Below are positions 23,104-35,109 of a stretch of DNA of 64,000 nucleotides, piece after piece (the stretch's first letter is position 1; every line of letters starts with the position of its first letter). The stretch lies in contig CALZFC010000033.1 of assembly GCA_945643635.1 (NCBI GenBank), forward strand, positions 3,600,001-3,664,000. Reading direction: 5' to 3'. The notes beneath the pieces were generated by a model, which ran no database searches, had not been told where the DNA came from, and was given only the letters and a program-made list of their open reading frames with translations. The translations under genes and the position numbers were made by a program. The DNA comes from Allodiplogaster sudhausi (Eukaryota; Nematoda; Chromadorea; Rhabditida; Diplogasteridae).

Positions 23104-25685
23104 TTACTTGCTCTTTCTCTTCTTACTAGGAGGTGCCGCAGCGTTGTCGGCGGAATCCTCATCGGAACCCACTCCACCAGTCGCATCTTCTCCTTCGCTC
23201 TCTTCCTCTTCTTCGCTCTCTCCCTCCTCCTCTCCACTTTCTCCTTCTCCCTCCTCCTCTCCACTCTCTCCTTCTTCCCCACTCTCTACATCTCCCTCCT
23301 CTTCTCCGCTCTCTCCCTCCTCGTCCTCTCCCCCTTTTCCACTCTCCTTGATGAGATCATCAAAGAATCCCTTGCTGCCGGGTGCCTTTGCCTTCTTGTT
23401 CCCTCCCTTCAGCTCATCCTCCGCTCCAATGTCCTCTCCCATGTCTGATGCGCGTAGAAGCGGCACTTTCTCAAGGACCGTGGCCAGTGGGAAGAATCTA
23501 GAATGAACAATCTCTCATTATTCTTGCTTTTGCAAACAAACAGAACCACAATATTAATGGGTACGGTAGAACTATAAATGACACTGTAAATATGTAAAAG
23601 AGATCTAGCCTGATGCTCTGGTCAAAGCTGCTGAGACTCGCGATGAATTCGTCATCGGCAGAAGCTGCCAACTCATCAATACCCGTTGTTCCGTGAGAGA
23701 ATGCAACTCCGAGACGACGTTTTGGCTCGGTGTGCAGGAGTCTGAGGAATACAATTCAAGATTACAGCGATAATAGAACTAACAGTGATACAGAGATCTC
23801 ATGATATGATTAAAAACAGTCGGTATTCTTGTTTGCTTTCTCGACTCTCTTTCTCGTTTTCTCTATCTCTCTCTCCTCCCATTCTTTTCTCTCTGTCGCT
23901 CTTACTTCTCTCTCAGTTTAACAGGAATGCCTAACCTGATATTAGGATCCTCTCCACTGGCAGTCAGCAAGAGGCCCCTCCGAAGACGCAGCAGTCTATC
24001 CACGGCACTTGTGTGGCCGCTCTTCACCCGTTCCAAGAGGTTGCCTGGTAAGCAGATGCATAATAACATCAAGGAAATAGCGCTAAACAGCTAGATAAAA
24101 CTAATAAACTGATGACTATACAAAATTAAAAGTAAATAAGCTGGAATAGAAGTGGTGTTGTACTTCCGTGTAATTACAAAATCGCTTACCGTACTCGCCG
24201 CGGTTGAACACTTCAATGTGGCCGTCACCGCCGCCAACGTAGACAAATCTAAATTGTTATCAGTTATATTTCAGAGAAAGAAGAGAAAAAAACTGAGCAT
24301 ATGAAAAATGTAAGCCGGACACACGAAATAATTTATATTAACAAAACAAAGAAAAATTTTAATTTTTTAAAAAAGAACAACCAACTTCTCGCACACTGCA
24401 ATACTTTGCAGATCGCTATGCATTGGTTCGGAGCGCAAAAGCATTTTCCGCTTGCGAATCTAAATGAATTTTTTAATTAGCAAGACAGTTTTCAAGATAG
24501 TTTTTTGTGTTCCTTTTTTTGTAAATGAAAGATTGCCGCATGACTATTATTGCTATGATGATGATAAGGCTGAGCCAATTGAGCCACCAAACCAACCTCA
24601 TAGGAGGCAAGAGTTCCGTCGCTGGATGCTGCCAGCATCTGATTCCCTTCCATTACGAGCGCGTTGATACACTCAAACATACAAGTACATTTCCAATCTT
24701 TGCTTATCTAATCAGGATCAAATCGCATATTCTTAATGTAACACACGAACGCAAACCTCTTCTTGCTCTTCATACGTGCTAATAATCGGATCGGGAATCC
24801 GCCAGTCCCACGTACGAATCTAAGAAGAAACAAGATGAAATTTATCTGATATCAAGCAGATATTATGTCAAATTATGACAATAACAAGGGATTGCATTAA
24901 AACACAGAGTGAAACAATAATACATCTCTTTCCAACCCATCTACAAATTAAAGGAGGAAAAGGATGAAGTCCTCTCATATCAAGGAAATACCCAAGTGAA
25001 GGTATTACAGGGCATAGCAAAACAATAAAATGACAATTTTCTCACTCACCTGACCACTCTCGTCTCCGGTAGCAAAGTGTTGTCCTTTTGTTGCAGATGG
25101 AGGAAGCTGGACTATGGAAAGTGGCTTGTCTTTGTGCGACTTCTTGATACACCTTCAAATCATTTTTTTTATCCTTATTTACCAGATCGGGATAAATAGA
25201 CCTTATCTTCACTCAGAAGAAAACAGCAAGGAAATGTTATTAAAAAAAATATATACAACAACTAGAAATGCTGACCGAGTTCTCTTGCCTGTTTCCACAT
25301 CATACGAGCAGAGCGCCTTGTTCTTTGCCATCGAGTAAAGTACCTTGCCATCAGGAGAGAACGAAACTGCGCGAAGAGAACTCTTCTGAGCTCGTGACCA
25401 ATCTTCCTACAACCGTTTTACATCTTATTCCGCATCATAAGGAGTCCTCACACACTGCACAGCTTAACAGTTCGTCAGATATGAAGGGAATAAGACAACG
25501 CCTGCTTTCGGACAAAACCTGTGAGCAGGATAACAACCAAATCTGACCTTAACTTTCTTCGTGTCGAGATTGGCCTTAGCCAGTTGAAGAGACCCGTCGA
25601 TATAACCGATAGCTATAAGATTGGCTGACTCTGCGGAAGGACTCAGAGCCAAGCAAACTGGCAGCTCTTCCGTCTTGTGCTCCAT
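23104..25685 (-). CDS. WDR55: WD-repeat protein, WDR55-like
   Basis: Beta-propeller protein of the WDR55 family, nucleolar and linked to rRNA processing in other animals. The start at 25685 gives MEHKTEELPVCLALSPSAES, then LIAIGYIDGSLQLAKANL as the first blade. Further blades: RAVSFSPDGKVLYSMAKNKAL (split by an exon end, about 25370-25310), HFATGDESGQ (about 25060), IRTWDWRIPDP (about 24800), ALVMEGNQMLAASSDGTLASY (about 24660-24600), KLVFVYVGGGDGHIEVFNRG (about 24240-24200) and DDEFIASLSSFDQSIRFFPL. The C-terminus carries FFDDLIKES followed by a long glutamate/glycine/serine repeat and a lysine-rich end. The acidic repeat accounts for the CT-rich plus strand at 23150-23340. GATAG stands 2 nt before the ATG, a possible trans-splice acceptor. 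First gene of the WDR55-ZNHIT2-MRPL21 run. Confidence 0.85.
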
Positions 25686-26709
25686 AGCTATCAAATGGAA
25701 AAAAAATCATATCATGACCGGATAAGGACAACGAACCATCATTAGCTTTCACAAAGATGCAACTGAATCAAGTCATGCGGTAAAAAAAACTAATAAAAGA
25801 AGTTTTCTCGATGAATGCAAAACAATAGGAGCAAACAAAACAAAGAGTTGAAGTCAGAGAACTTCATTTACATGCGTTTTAAATAGGATGCATTTTTAGT
25901 GGGTGATTGAGAAAGAGTAAATTGCTAGAACAAATTACTAATTATCAAAAATTTTCAGCATAAAAACGGCTAGTTGCTAAATTTTTTCAAAGGCACATAA
26001 AAAATGAGGAGAATGTCTTAATAAAAGTTAGTTAAATTCGGTAAACGCCAACGAACATTAAGAAAATTTGCTGAATGTGTTGCAAATGTATAACCTTTCA
26101 AGTGTAATATAGTTATTATTTTTCCACAGTATGATTGCATTCCGTTCGAGACATCTGTTCATCTGAATTTCAGTCGATTCAGATGATCGTACGCCTCGAA
26201 CGGAATGCAATCATACTGTTAAAAACAATTATAATGTTGCACTTGAATCTATACAATTTGCTACACAGTCGATATAATCTTGCCTAGATTTTCCCTAGCC
26301 TAGGCAGAATTTAACTCTCCTTTATTAAACTATTCTGTTTATTTTTATGCGCTTTTGGAGAAACTACCCGTTTTTACGCTGAAAATATTCACAAATTGCT
26401 GGCTACCACTATGTTTTCCCTCTTTATAAGCCCCTTTTGTTGTTAGTTTTTACATTTTTTTACCGTATGTTTGATCCAGTTCCGACTACTGTCCCATCAT
26501 CCAGATCCATCTTTGTGAAATGTAACAAATCTATAACTTTAACGGCGCTGTTCTAGAAAGTAAAAGTTATCCCCAATTAGATAGCAGGAAATAAACAATG
26601 AACCGATTATCAGAACGCACATTCTTTTATCTTCAAATGCATATCACAGTAAACAACTTGTCTCTACTTCAACACAAAACTTCATGAACAAAAAAAACCA
26701 CAAGATGCA
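25686..26709. other. Spacer between TIMELESS and WDR55
   Basis: About 1 kb of AT-rich DNA between two same-strand genes. Most is taken up by the palindromic element at 25925-26400. A promoter for WDR55 could lie here. I see no exon. Confidence 0.5.
25925..26400. mobile_element. Palindromic foldback / MITE-like element (about 0.48 kb)
   Basis: The core is a perfect 25-bp inverted repeat (26126-26150 and 26195-26219, ACAGTATGATTGCATTCCGT...) around a 44-nt loop, which itself holds CATCTGAAT/ATTCAGATG. The arms extend as imperfect inverted copies: TTTTCAGCATAAAAACGG (25953) pairs with CCGTTTTTACGCTGAAAA (26369), and CACATAAAAA near 25995 pairs with TTTTTATGCGC near 26343. The arm halves are diverged, the centre is not. 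No target duplication identified. Confidence 0.8.
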
Positions 26710-29700
26710 TCAGTCTTCATCAGAATCGCTGAAAACAATGCGCGTCATCTTCTTCACGGGAGATACCAAATCTTCGTCAATGTCGAGAGACTTGGGCAAT
26801 TCTGGTATTTCACTGGGCACCAAGTTCTCCGATTCCTTCTCCGAGTCGCTCTCTCTCGTGTTGTCCTCTTCGTCGTTGGAAATGACTGTCCGCTTAGTCT
26901 TCAAGCGTAATAATTTCATAATCAATATATAATTTTCGTCAACGAAACTGATCCACTTTTAGAGTTTGTGATAACAGAAATTCGAAACCTTCAAAGCTGA
27001 TGCAGTGCCCTCATCGTTTTCCAGTAGACCCGCATCTCCCTAAATATGATTTCTATTATCTTTTCCTATTTTCTCTATATCGATCATATATCAAGCAGTG
27101 TATACGTCTTAATCGGCCATTTGTCATATTCATGCCTTATCAAGTAATTCTTTTACACTAAAATCACTGGCCAGTGGAGAGATCTTTTGAAAGAGTACCA
27201 GTTCGTCGTCAGAATCAACAAGTCTCCTCGACGAGGTCGGAAACTTTGCTGAATGCGACGGCCTCTTGCTTGGCCCACTGTCATCTCCACAAAGTTCGTC
27301 ATCATCACTGAAAGCGCTTTACTCCATATATATTATATGTAATCAGTAAAATAATACCAAGAAAAAAACCCACACTAATATCTTTAATGACCTTCCGTAA
27401 AGCCAACTAACAACCCTTTACCTTTACTAATTTCAAAATGTTTCCAGCTTTATGATGGCTAAAATACTGAAAACAACCAAGAAGCCGATTATCATTTAGG
27501 AAAATAAAATAAGAGCTAAATTCCTTCTCTGGAATCGCGAGATGACGTCATTGTCGTTGAGCACTTTCATACTTTAATGCTTATTTTGAAGCAAACCTGT
27601 CATTATTCGAATCCTCATCCTTCTCTTCTTCTTCATTATCTTTGTCGTCTTCTCCCTCTTCACTGTTCCTCGCACTCTCCTCTCCACTGCTCGATTTCTC
27701 CTTCCTTTTCTTCTTTTCATTACCTTTTCGACTCCTTGGCCTCCTAAAATGAGAAACGAATGAGAAGAATCATCGTTCAAATATAGAAACGGCAGTATGA
27801 GGCAAGTGAAGACAATTTTTTTTTCTTAAATCTTACTTTTCAATGAGAACTCCCAGCTTGGCGAGTTCTCTCTCGATCGCCCCCCTCCTTCTCTTCTGAC
27901 TCAGTCTCTTCATCACGTAAGGGACAATGTTCTCTGCAGAGGGTATCAAATATCTTTTTTTAAGATACGATAATAATAAAAAAATTGAAGATACTGTTAC
28001 TTAGCATACATCGATTGAACAAGCTGAAAAACCTTCTTTCTTAACATCCTCGTCTTCCTCGTCAAACTGCATCTTGAGAGCAGCGAGTTCGACCAGCAAA
28101 GGCTCGGGCCATTTACGAGCGTCTGATCTACAAACATGCTTTGGTTTGTTTATACTTCTCAATAATAATAGTTATCACTGATAGATTTCCAAATATATTA
28201 GGCCCAAATAGGAATTCATTGTCTTCCGAAATGAATATGAAGGAGAAGAGTGTTTTAAAATAAATAGATTTTGATGAATTGTATCGCACCTCTCCTTCTT
28301 CTTGTCCTTCCACATGACACCAAGAAATGCGAGTTGCTTCACGATGCGAGCACGGCTGAATCTCTCGCCGTTCTCTTCCAAATGGCGCTTAGCGAAATCA
28401 GCCAGATCCTCTCAAATCAAACATATTTTATTTTCCTCTGCCATGAATCAAGTGGACATCTAATCTAAGTAAGAAAGAGTAGAAGAGGAAAACATTAATA
28501 TTAAGTTATTGCAGATCTAATGATAAGATTAAGTAAGAAGCAAAGCTAACAGAAGGACGGGATTGAAACAGAGAAGAAGCCAACCTTTCGCCGTCTTCTC
28601 CTCTTCATCTCCTTTCTCAAATTGTTCAGCGAGCTCCTTGAGCTTGATGAATGGAAAAGTGCGATCCTTGACAGATCTAAATTTTAGAAAAAAATTGAAT
28701 CCAAAAGTAGTATGCATAACAATAAATACGCATACAACAACAACAAATAGTAAATAAACAAAGTGTTAAAAGAGTAATATGCAATAACAGTCCAAAAATA
28801 TACCCCTTGTTGACTTTGGCGCCCAAACAGTCCAGGCCAAGCTCTCTCAGCTTCCTCTGAATCTGCCGACGTGTTCTCTCACGCGAAAGCTGAGATTCAC
28901 AGTAGTCCAGGATGTCCATACCTGCAATGCAAATTAATAGTCGGGTTTTAATTAATATTTACAAATTTATTTGCAATTAGATATCATATTCGCCCAATGA
29001 ATGAATGATTCCTGTATAATGCATAGTATTTTCATTGGCAATTTTCTTTTAATAAAATTTAAAATGTATTAATTAATATTACATGAAAATGAACCAACAC
29101 AGACCATCTGGCCTCTCATCCATATCTCGGAAGTCATTATAGTGTGACCGTAGCTCGTCCTCCAACTCCTCCGGCCAAATCGAAGCCGCTGCTACCACTT
29201 CCCGAGCGTGCTCTCTGCATTTATAAGCATTACATTACTCATTTATTTTTGTTACCGAAAGACTTGGCCATTTTTAGAATAAACAGGCTTTAACTAACTA
29301 CGGGGGCGTGGGAATCAGATTCCGCTCTCAAAAATATTATTCAGATTATAATAGGCAGAATAAACTTACTCAAAGCTACCGTATCCATTTGTTATTTGAT
29401 AGGTGATCTTCTCTGTGTTCTTCAAGAAGAGAGCCTCGGGGGCGAGCATTCCTCCCAGCACAGAAAAAGTTGCGAAGAATCTGACAGACAGAACATTTTA
29501 GTTCCGGTTTTAAACTATCAAAGTTTTTTTTACAGAATACAAAGATGATTAAAATTATCAGTTCTATCCAATGACTGAATGAAAGAAGTTTAACTTCTTC
29601 ATGAGATGATAGCCAAAAGTGTAGATCTCGCCGAGGGTGCTCTTCTTCTTCTCTTCCTCAGTTAGTCCCTCCAAGTGCAACCGTAGCTTCTCAAACACCA

Positions 29701-32700
29701 TCAGAAGCGAGACCTAGAAATACACAGCTTTAAAAAGTGGATTCAAAATAAACAACAACAACATTTAGTATAACACGTATCTATTAAGCCACTGAAAATG
29801 ATAAATAAAAATGAATTATTGACTTGGAATAGTTTCGCCGGCATCTTGAGCTCAAACGCGATGCGGTGAAACAACTTGACAAGTGCATGGTTGAGTTCAC
29901 AGCTATTTGTCTCGAAGTCTTTGAGGAGAAAGACATACCTGCAAAGAAACAATCAACTATTTCGAAAGAACAATACGCAGAAAGAAATGATTTTCAAAAA
30001 GCATACTCTCCTTTTAAACGTAATTCATAGACAAAAAAAGAGAAATCTAACCACTTGAGAACATCTCCTTTCGCCATGCGAGAGACATGACGAGAGAAGT
30101 CAAAGTCGATCTACAATCATCCACAATTAAAATATATACTTTTCTCCGACTATCCTTTCTCGACTTCGCTCAGCGTCGCTTTCCAACTCCTTCGTTCATC
30201 TCGACAAAATACTTATATCCAACTTATCGAATCAAAGGAAGATTTCTTTCTCGCCCTATCTCTCTCTCTCTCCTCTCTCTCTCTGTTTCTCCAACCTCTC
30301 TCTCTCCCTCCCTCCCTCTCTCTCTCTCTCTGTTTCTCCAACCTCTCTCCTCTCAAATCTAGGCTCCTCCGCTTCATCCTCCTCATCCTCGTCGTCTCCT
30401 TCTTCTTCTCCTCCATCTTCACCTCCTCCAAATTTCTTCTTTGCCACTTCCTCTGCATCTCGCAGTGCGGTCACTACCTCAAGGAATTAAAGTTTAGATT
30501 ACAAAATTTTCTACTTCTCAGTGATCAGCTATTAGCTCTCGAATAGTCCACGTTTTACCTGAACCTCGATAAGGTGTTGTATTTGCTGAACAATACCTAA
30601 ATATCCCCAAGCTAATTTAGTTAAAGATTGATTTTAAATTTTAAAAAAGAAACCTCTTGAAGATCAGCGGTGTGGACAAGCCTGAGCTCGCTGAGCTCGT
30701 CCTCGACAGGCATGTCCCTTTTGCCGAAGACGCCCGAGTCCAGCCAGACATCTCTCGCTGCTCGGTACAGACCGACCGCATCCGCGAGCCGCGACGCCCG
30801 CAAGAAACGCTGAATCGCCAGGATGCAGAAGCGTCTGCAAGGGGAGAAAGTTAATCAAATGAAAAAGATGAAAAGAACGCAAAGCAAACAAAATATATCA
30901 GCGAGTAAATACCCCAAAGTGTTCCCAGACTCTTAATCACGTTGTATACCTTTCTTACAAATCCAAGGGCCCACACTCTTACAGACTTCCAACCCAAAAT
31001 ATCTCATTCTTTTCTTGACATTACTCGTCAAGTCCGACATGAATTCGTATAAGAAGATTTCCCCTCAAAACAATTCACATTATTATAAAGTAAAAAGTAA
31101 ACGAACTGATGATATTCATCTTCGACATCTAGAAGGGTGTTCAGCACGGTAACATCACGATTCTCTTCTTCTTCACCGAGTAAAATTCTCCTGTAATCTA
31201 ATTAGTTTTGACACGTTGTTTGCATTCATAGGCTAATTCTCTTTTTTTCCAGGCTTACGGTAGAAAAATAATTGTAAGTCGTAAACTGCAACGGTGTTAC
31301 CTTAGCTTCTCTTCGAGTTCAGGCCACATCTCCTCGGCGACTTCTGGCTTTATCTCATCAAGCTCGTTGTGGTCTTCGCTGATCTCCTCTGCATCGCCAT
31401 CTGCGGATTCTTATTTCTATTTTTGTTTACTATTTTAAGCAAATAATCAATTATTATTATCCATTGTCTACTCAATTAAATAAAGTGATAAAGGAAACCT
31501 GTGCTATCTTATGTGAACTACGACATTCAAATAATGTACAATATATAATTTGTTAGAAGGAAACAAAAACCTTGCTGGTCGCCTTTCTTGTTTCTTTTCT
31601 TCACATGACGTCGAACTTTCCGTTTTACAGTTACCTATAAAATAGCTCAATTTTTTTTATCTTAACAACCGTTAAATCATATATTCTACAAACATTCATT
31701 AAATCACTTTCAAAAAATAATTAAGAGACTGACAAGCCGGCATTGAATAAAAGAGATAATGCTATCAGACCATGTTATCTAATCGTGGAAGAACACAATA
31801 AAAACTAGCCTTGTCAAAGACTCCGGCCTTGCAGCATCTCTCAAGAATTCTTAAGTAGAAGTGGTTCGCCATTACCAGCTCGCGAAGAAAAGTCTTCGAC
31901 AAAATTCCAGGCTGAAAAAGTGGAAACATTTATAAATAGTATCATTACTACCAAAATATCGTATTAGTCAACCAAAGTTTCTTAAACGAACTGCAAAACT
32001 GCTGAGAAGACTGCTGGTCATGTCACGGTATTCATCCATCTAAAGCAGAAAAAGTTTTCTTTTCAATTTTTTTTATTAGCTGCTAAAAACCTGGCAGATA
32101 TGGCGAAAGACTCCGACAGTCTCTTCCTTTTGATCTTCGTTGCCATTATCCCACAAATTCTGGTAGCTGAAACATTTTTCAATCATTCTGGATACGAAAA
32201 CATTTGTTAAACCAGATCTTTAAAAAAGGATAAGTACACGCTGTACAACTTACAAGAGTAATAGCTCTTTGTATGTGGAGATCGCAAACTGAGCACGCAT
32301 TCCGTAGAATCTTCCTTTTGCCTTATCAGTCGCTGCATTCTCGAGACACTTCTCAACTTGCACTTGAATGTGATGGAAGGCTTCGACTCCGAGAGTCCAG
32401 TACAGCTGAAATTATCATGTTATTCTCTTATTTATTTTCTTTATTCCTTTCAAAACAATTAAAAAAAAGAGCTTTATTTAACCTGTTCCGCTGGAGTCTT
32501 GTTACATCTCGCAAATGCTACACAAAACTTTTCTAGCATGAAATAGTGCAGATCAGCATTTCTATGTGAGATTCCGAGAATTCCGTTGAAGATCTTTAAA
32601 ACAATCGATTCAATATTTATACGACTGTGGTACCGTATTGCTCATTAAAACACAGTAAGTCTTTCTTTTTTTTAAATGTTACATCCTTAATTTCTAACAC

Positions 32701-34797
32701 AGAAAAAGACCAATTACGAATGGGCTTTCAAATAACCTGATCCTTAGTAGATCTCATGAGTCGATTATAAGAGCTCTCGAGCAGCTTGATAACGAAATTC
32801 TTCATTTTAACTCGCAATTCGACTGAAGAGATAAAGATGCGCTCGGTTCCCTCGAACGGCCGCTTCTTCACTGGCAGCTTTCGTTTCACCTGGAAATTGA
32901 TTTAATATATAAAAATAACATTAGCTTTCAAAATATCTCCTTTATCACGTTCGAAACAAAGCGGGTTGCAAAAGTTTAAATGGTCATTGCATTATTCTTT
33001 TACATGCCATTTAATAAGGCATAATAAGGATGTTAATAACTGCAACCTTGCGTTTATCAGTAAAGTCGACTTGCGTGATATTCTTGACGGGTTTGTTCAC
33101 GACCAAATCATTCACTCCACTCGACGCTTTCACACCTTTCAGCACGTAGGAACCGACAAAGTTACTGTGCCTAAATACAAGCCATCCTTTAGTTATCATT
33201 CAAACAGCAATTGGGTCCTGCCTGGAAGAAAGAAGAGCTCGTCTTGCTACCGTAGTCTGCATCCTCGACTTCTCAATAATGCGTTCTAACTCTTGCTCGC
33301 CCCGTCTTTTCTCTTCCTCGCTTCTTCCCTTCTCTGCCGAAACGACATCTTCTGCTCTCTAAAAAAAGATTGGATGATTCCAATGGTAATCAAAATATAC
33401 AGTATTCCTCGAATGCAATCAAAAGCAAAAGTTCTCATACATGTTCCTTGATCAAAAGCGCGAAGATCTCCAGTATGACAAGATGAGAATCCTTCTCATC
33501 TCTGCAATTAACTAGCATCACAATTTAGTTTGCTCAGACATTTATAATAGTTAATAGACAAAGAAGGAATGCAATCTGTTAATGATAACAAACCGTTCGC
33601 CCGCTAGCCGAATAAAGAGGTGCATGATGCCAGAATCGAGGAGAGCCTCGACCACTCGGTCGTGCGTGCTCGAGTCGTAGGCAGTTCGCTGAAGAATACA
33701 AGCAACTTTTAAAGGATCCAAAAACAACTTTGAATTGGCGCCTTTTTCCCTGACACAAGGGTAAGAGAATACGATTTAGAAAGATGTGATTGCAGTGGTC
33801 AGGAAACTAGAAAGATTGATGCTGAATTTCCTGCTCCTTAATACTCTGACTGCTCATATAGTCATTATAGTGTTGTAACGAATTATTTAACTATTAGTGG
33901 TAAGCACCAGCGAACCTTGTCGTCAATATTTGGAGCGGAAATCGAGAGGACATATTTAATAAGAAGGATAATGCGATCGATAACAAGTCGCTCGTCCTCC
34001 GGTCGATCCTCCCACGACTAAAATTCAGAGATTAAAGAAGCGAAAACTCTTTCATCACAAAAAGGAATTCTTTCACGAACCAAACTAAAGAATCGCTCCA
34101 TTCGGCCGTGCAGAATCTTGAAGAGGGCAACGTCGCTGAAGGCACTCTTAGCCCTTGTTGTATTAGCATCCAGCTTGCGGTAGAGTTGCCATCCCTCCGA
34201 ATTCTCGGGCATCTTTCCGGCCATCGTCACATTCACGGGCTGACACAAGTTGGCTGTTAATCTGCAAACACACATCAGCATTAAAGATTAATTAGAAACA
34301 ACTTAAACAGCCTTAAGAGAACAAACAGGTGATAAGTCGTAGTACCATATGTTCTTTTTAAAATATAATACAAAGCAAATAACTAGTATACTTGCTATAT
34401 TCGAGCAAAGCATCTTAAAAAGAAATTCACCAAGTAGTTTAACACACCATAAGAGCACATAGGAATACGTTTTCATTAAAAACGGGCCTCAAAGCAGCAT
34501 CGAAGAGCTTGTCCTTGATGTTCTCAGTCTTTAGCAGTGGAACGAGATCGGAGCCGATGATGTTGTGCTCGCCGCACACTCGCCGTGTCAGATGCTCATC
34601 GTTGTCGTTGCGGAGGAAGCGGATCAGATCACGGATCGACTCTGAGAATCAGACAACTCCAATCTTTTTCTTCCATTCAGACACCAAGAACAAAAAGAAG
34701 AAGAAAAAGACCAACCAAAACAGTCTGGCTCGGGAAAGTAGCTGCCGTTCTCTGTGAAGCCAAGCGCCGCGATCGTCCCTTGTATCACGGCTTCCAT
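26710..34797 (-). CDS. TIMELESS: TIMELESS replication-fork protection protein
   Basis: Component of the TIMELESS-TIPIN complex that stabilises stalled forks and supports cohesion. About 30 exons over 8 kb. The start at 34797 gives MEAVIQGTIAALGFTENGSY, with TTCTTCCCAG 4 nt upstream (likely trans-splice acceptor). The N-terminal TIMELESS domain is clear: SIRDLIRFLRNDNDEHLTRR (about 34640), VCGEHNIIGSDLVPLL, LTANLCQPVNV (about 34255), ALFKILHGRMERFF (about 34110) and ERLVIDRIIILIKYVLSI (about 33980). The middle shows SYNRLMRSTKDQ (about 32760) and FLRELVMANHFYLRILE (about 31880). The later part has DFDFSRHVSRMAKGDVLKW (about 30100-30060), a TIMELESS hallmark, then LFHRIAFELKMPAKLFQ (about 29860). 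The C-terminal part contains ARIVKQLAFLGV (about 28350) and KRLSQKRRRGAIERELAKLG (about 27900) and ends in acidic and lysine-rich tracts. The stop is at 26710. Confidence 0.93.
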
Positions 34798-35109
34798 GCC
34801 CCTGGGAAGAAAACCAAGAAACAATAAAAGTTAACAAGAACTGTCAAAAAGCAGCAATTTAGCCAGGTGGTCGGAAAATTACCGCCAAAACTATTTTAGT
34901 GTGCTTGACCTATTTCAAGGTTAAACCCACTCAACATTTGAAGGATCTTTAGTCTTGCAGAGAAGAGCCTTTTGACAAAATATAAAGGCCGGTTACATTT
35001 GTCATGAAGAATTTGAATGATATTCGGAATTATCCGTCATTTGCGCTACTCTTCCGCACTTTACCGGTTGTTATATTATTTTTCTAACTGCTGAAAAGTT
35101 GCAGAGGTC
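34798..35109. promoter_or_regulatory. Shared divergent promoter TIMELESS / PSMD3
   Basis: 312 bp between two divergent start codons, so both promoters must lie here or overlap upstream introns. Each end carries a likely trans-splice acceptor next to its ATG (TTCCCAG on the minus strand, AAGTTGCAG on the plus strand). No TATA box I would defend. Confidence 0.6.

Noticed and set aside
23034..23506. Overlapping plus-strand frames rich in Ser and Pro
   Set aside because: Reverse-strand shadow of the acidic WDR55 C-terminus.
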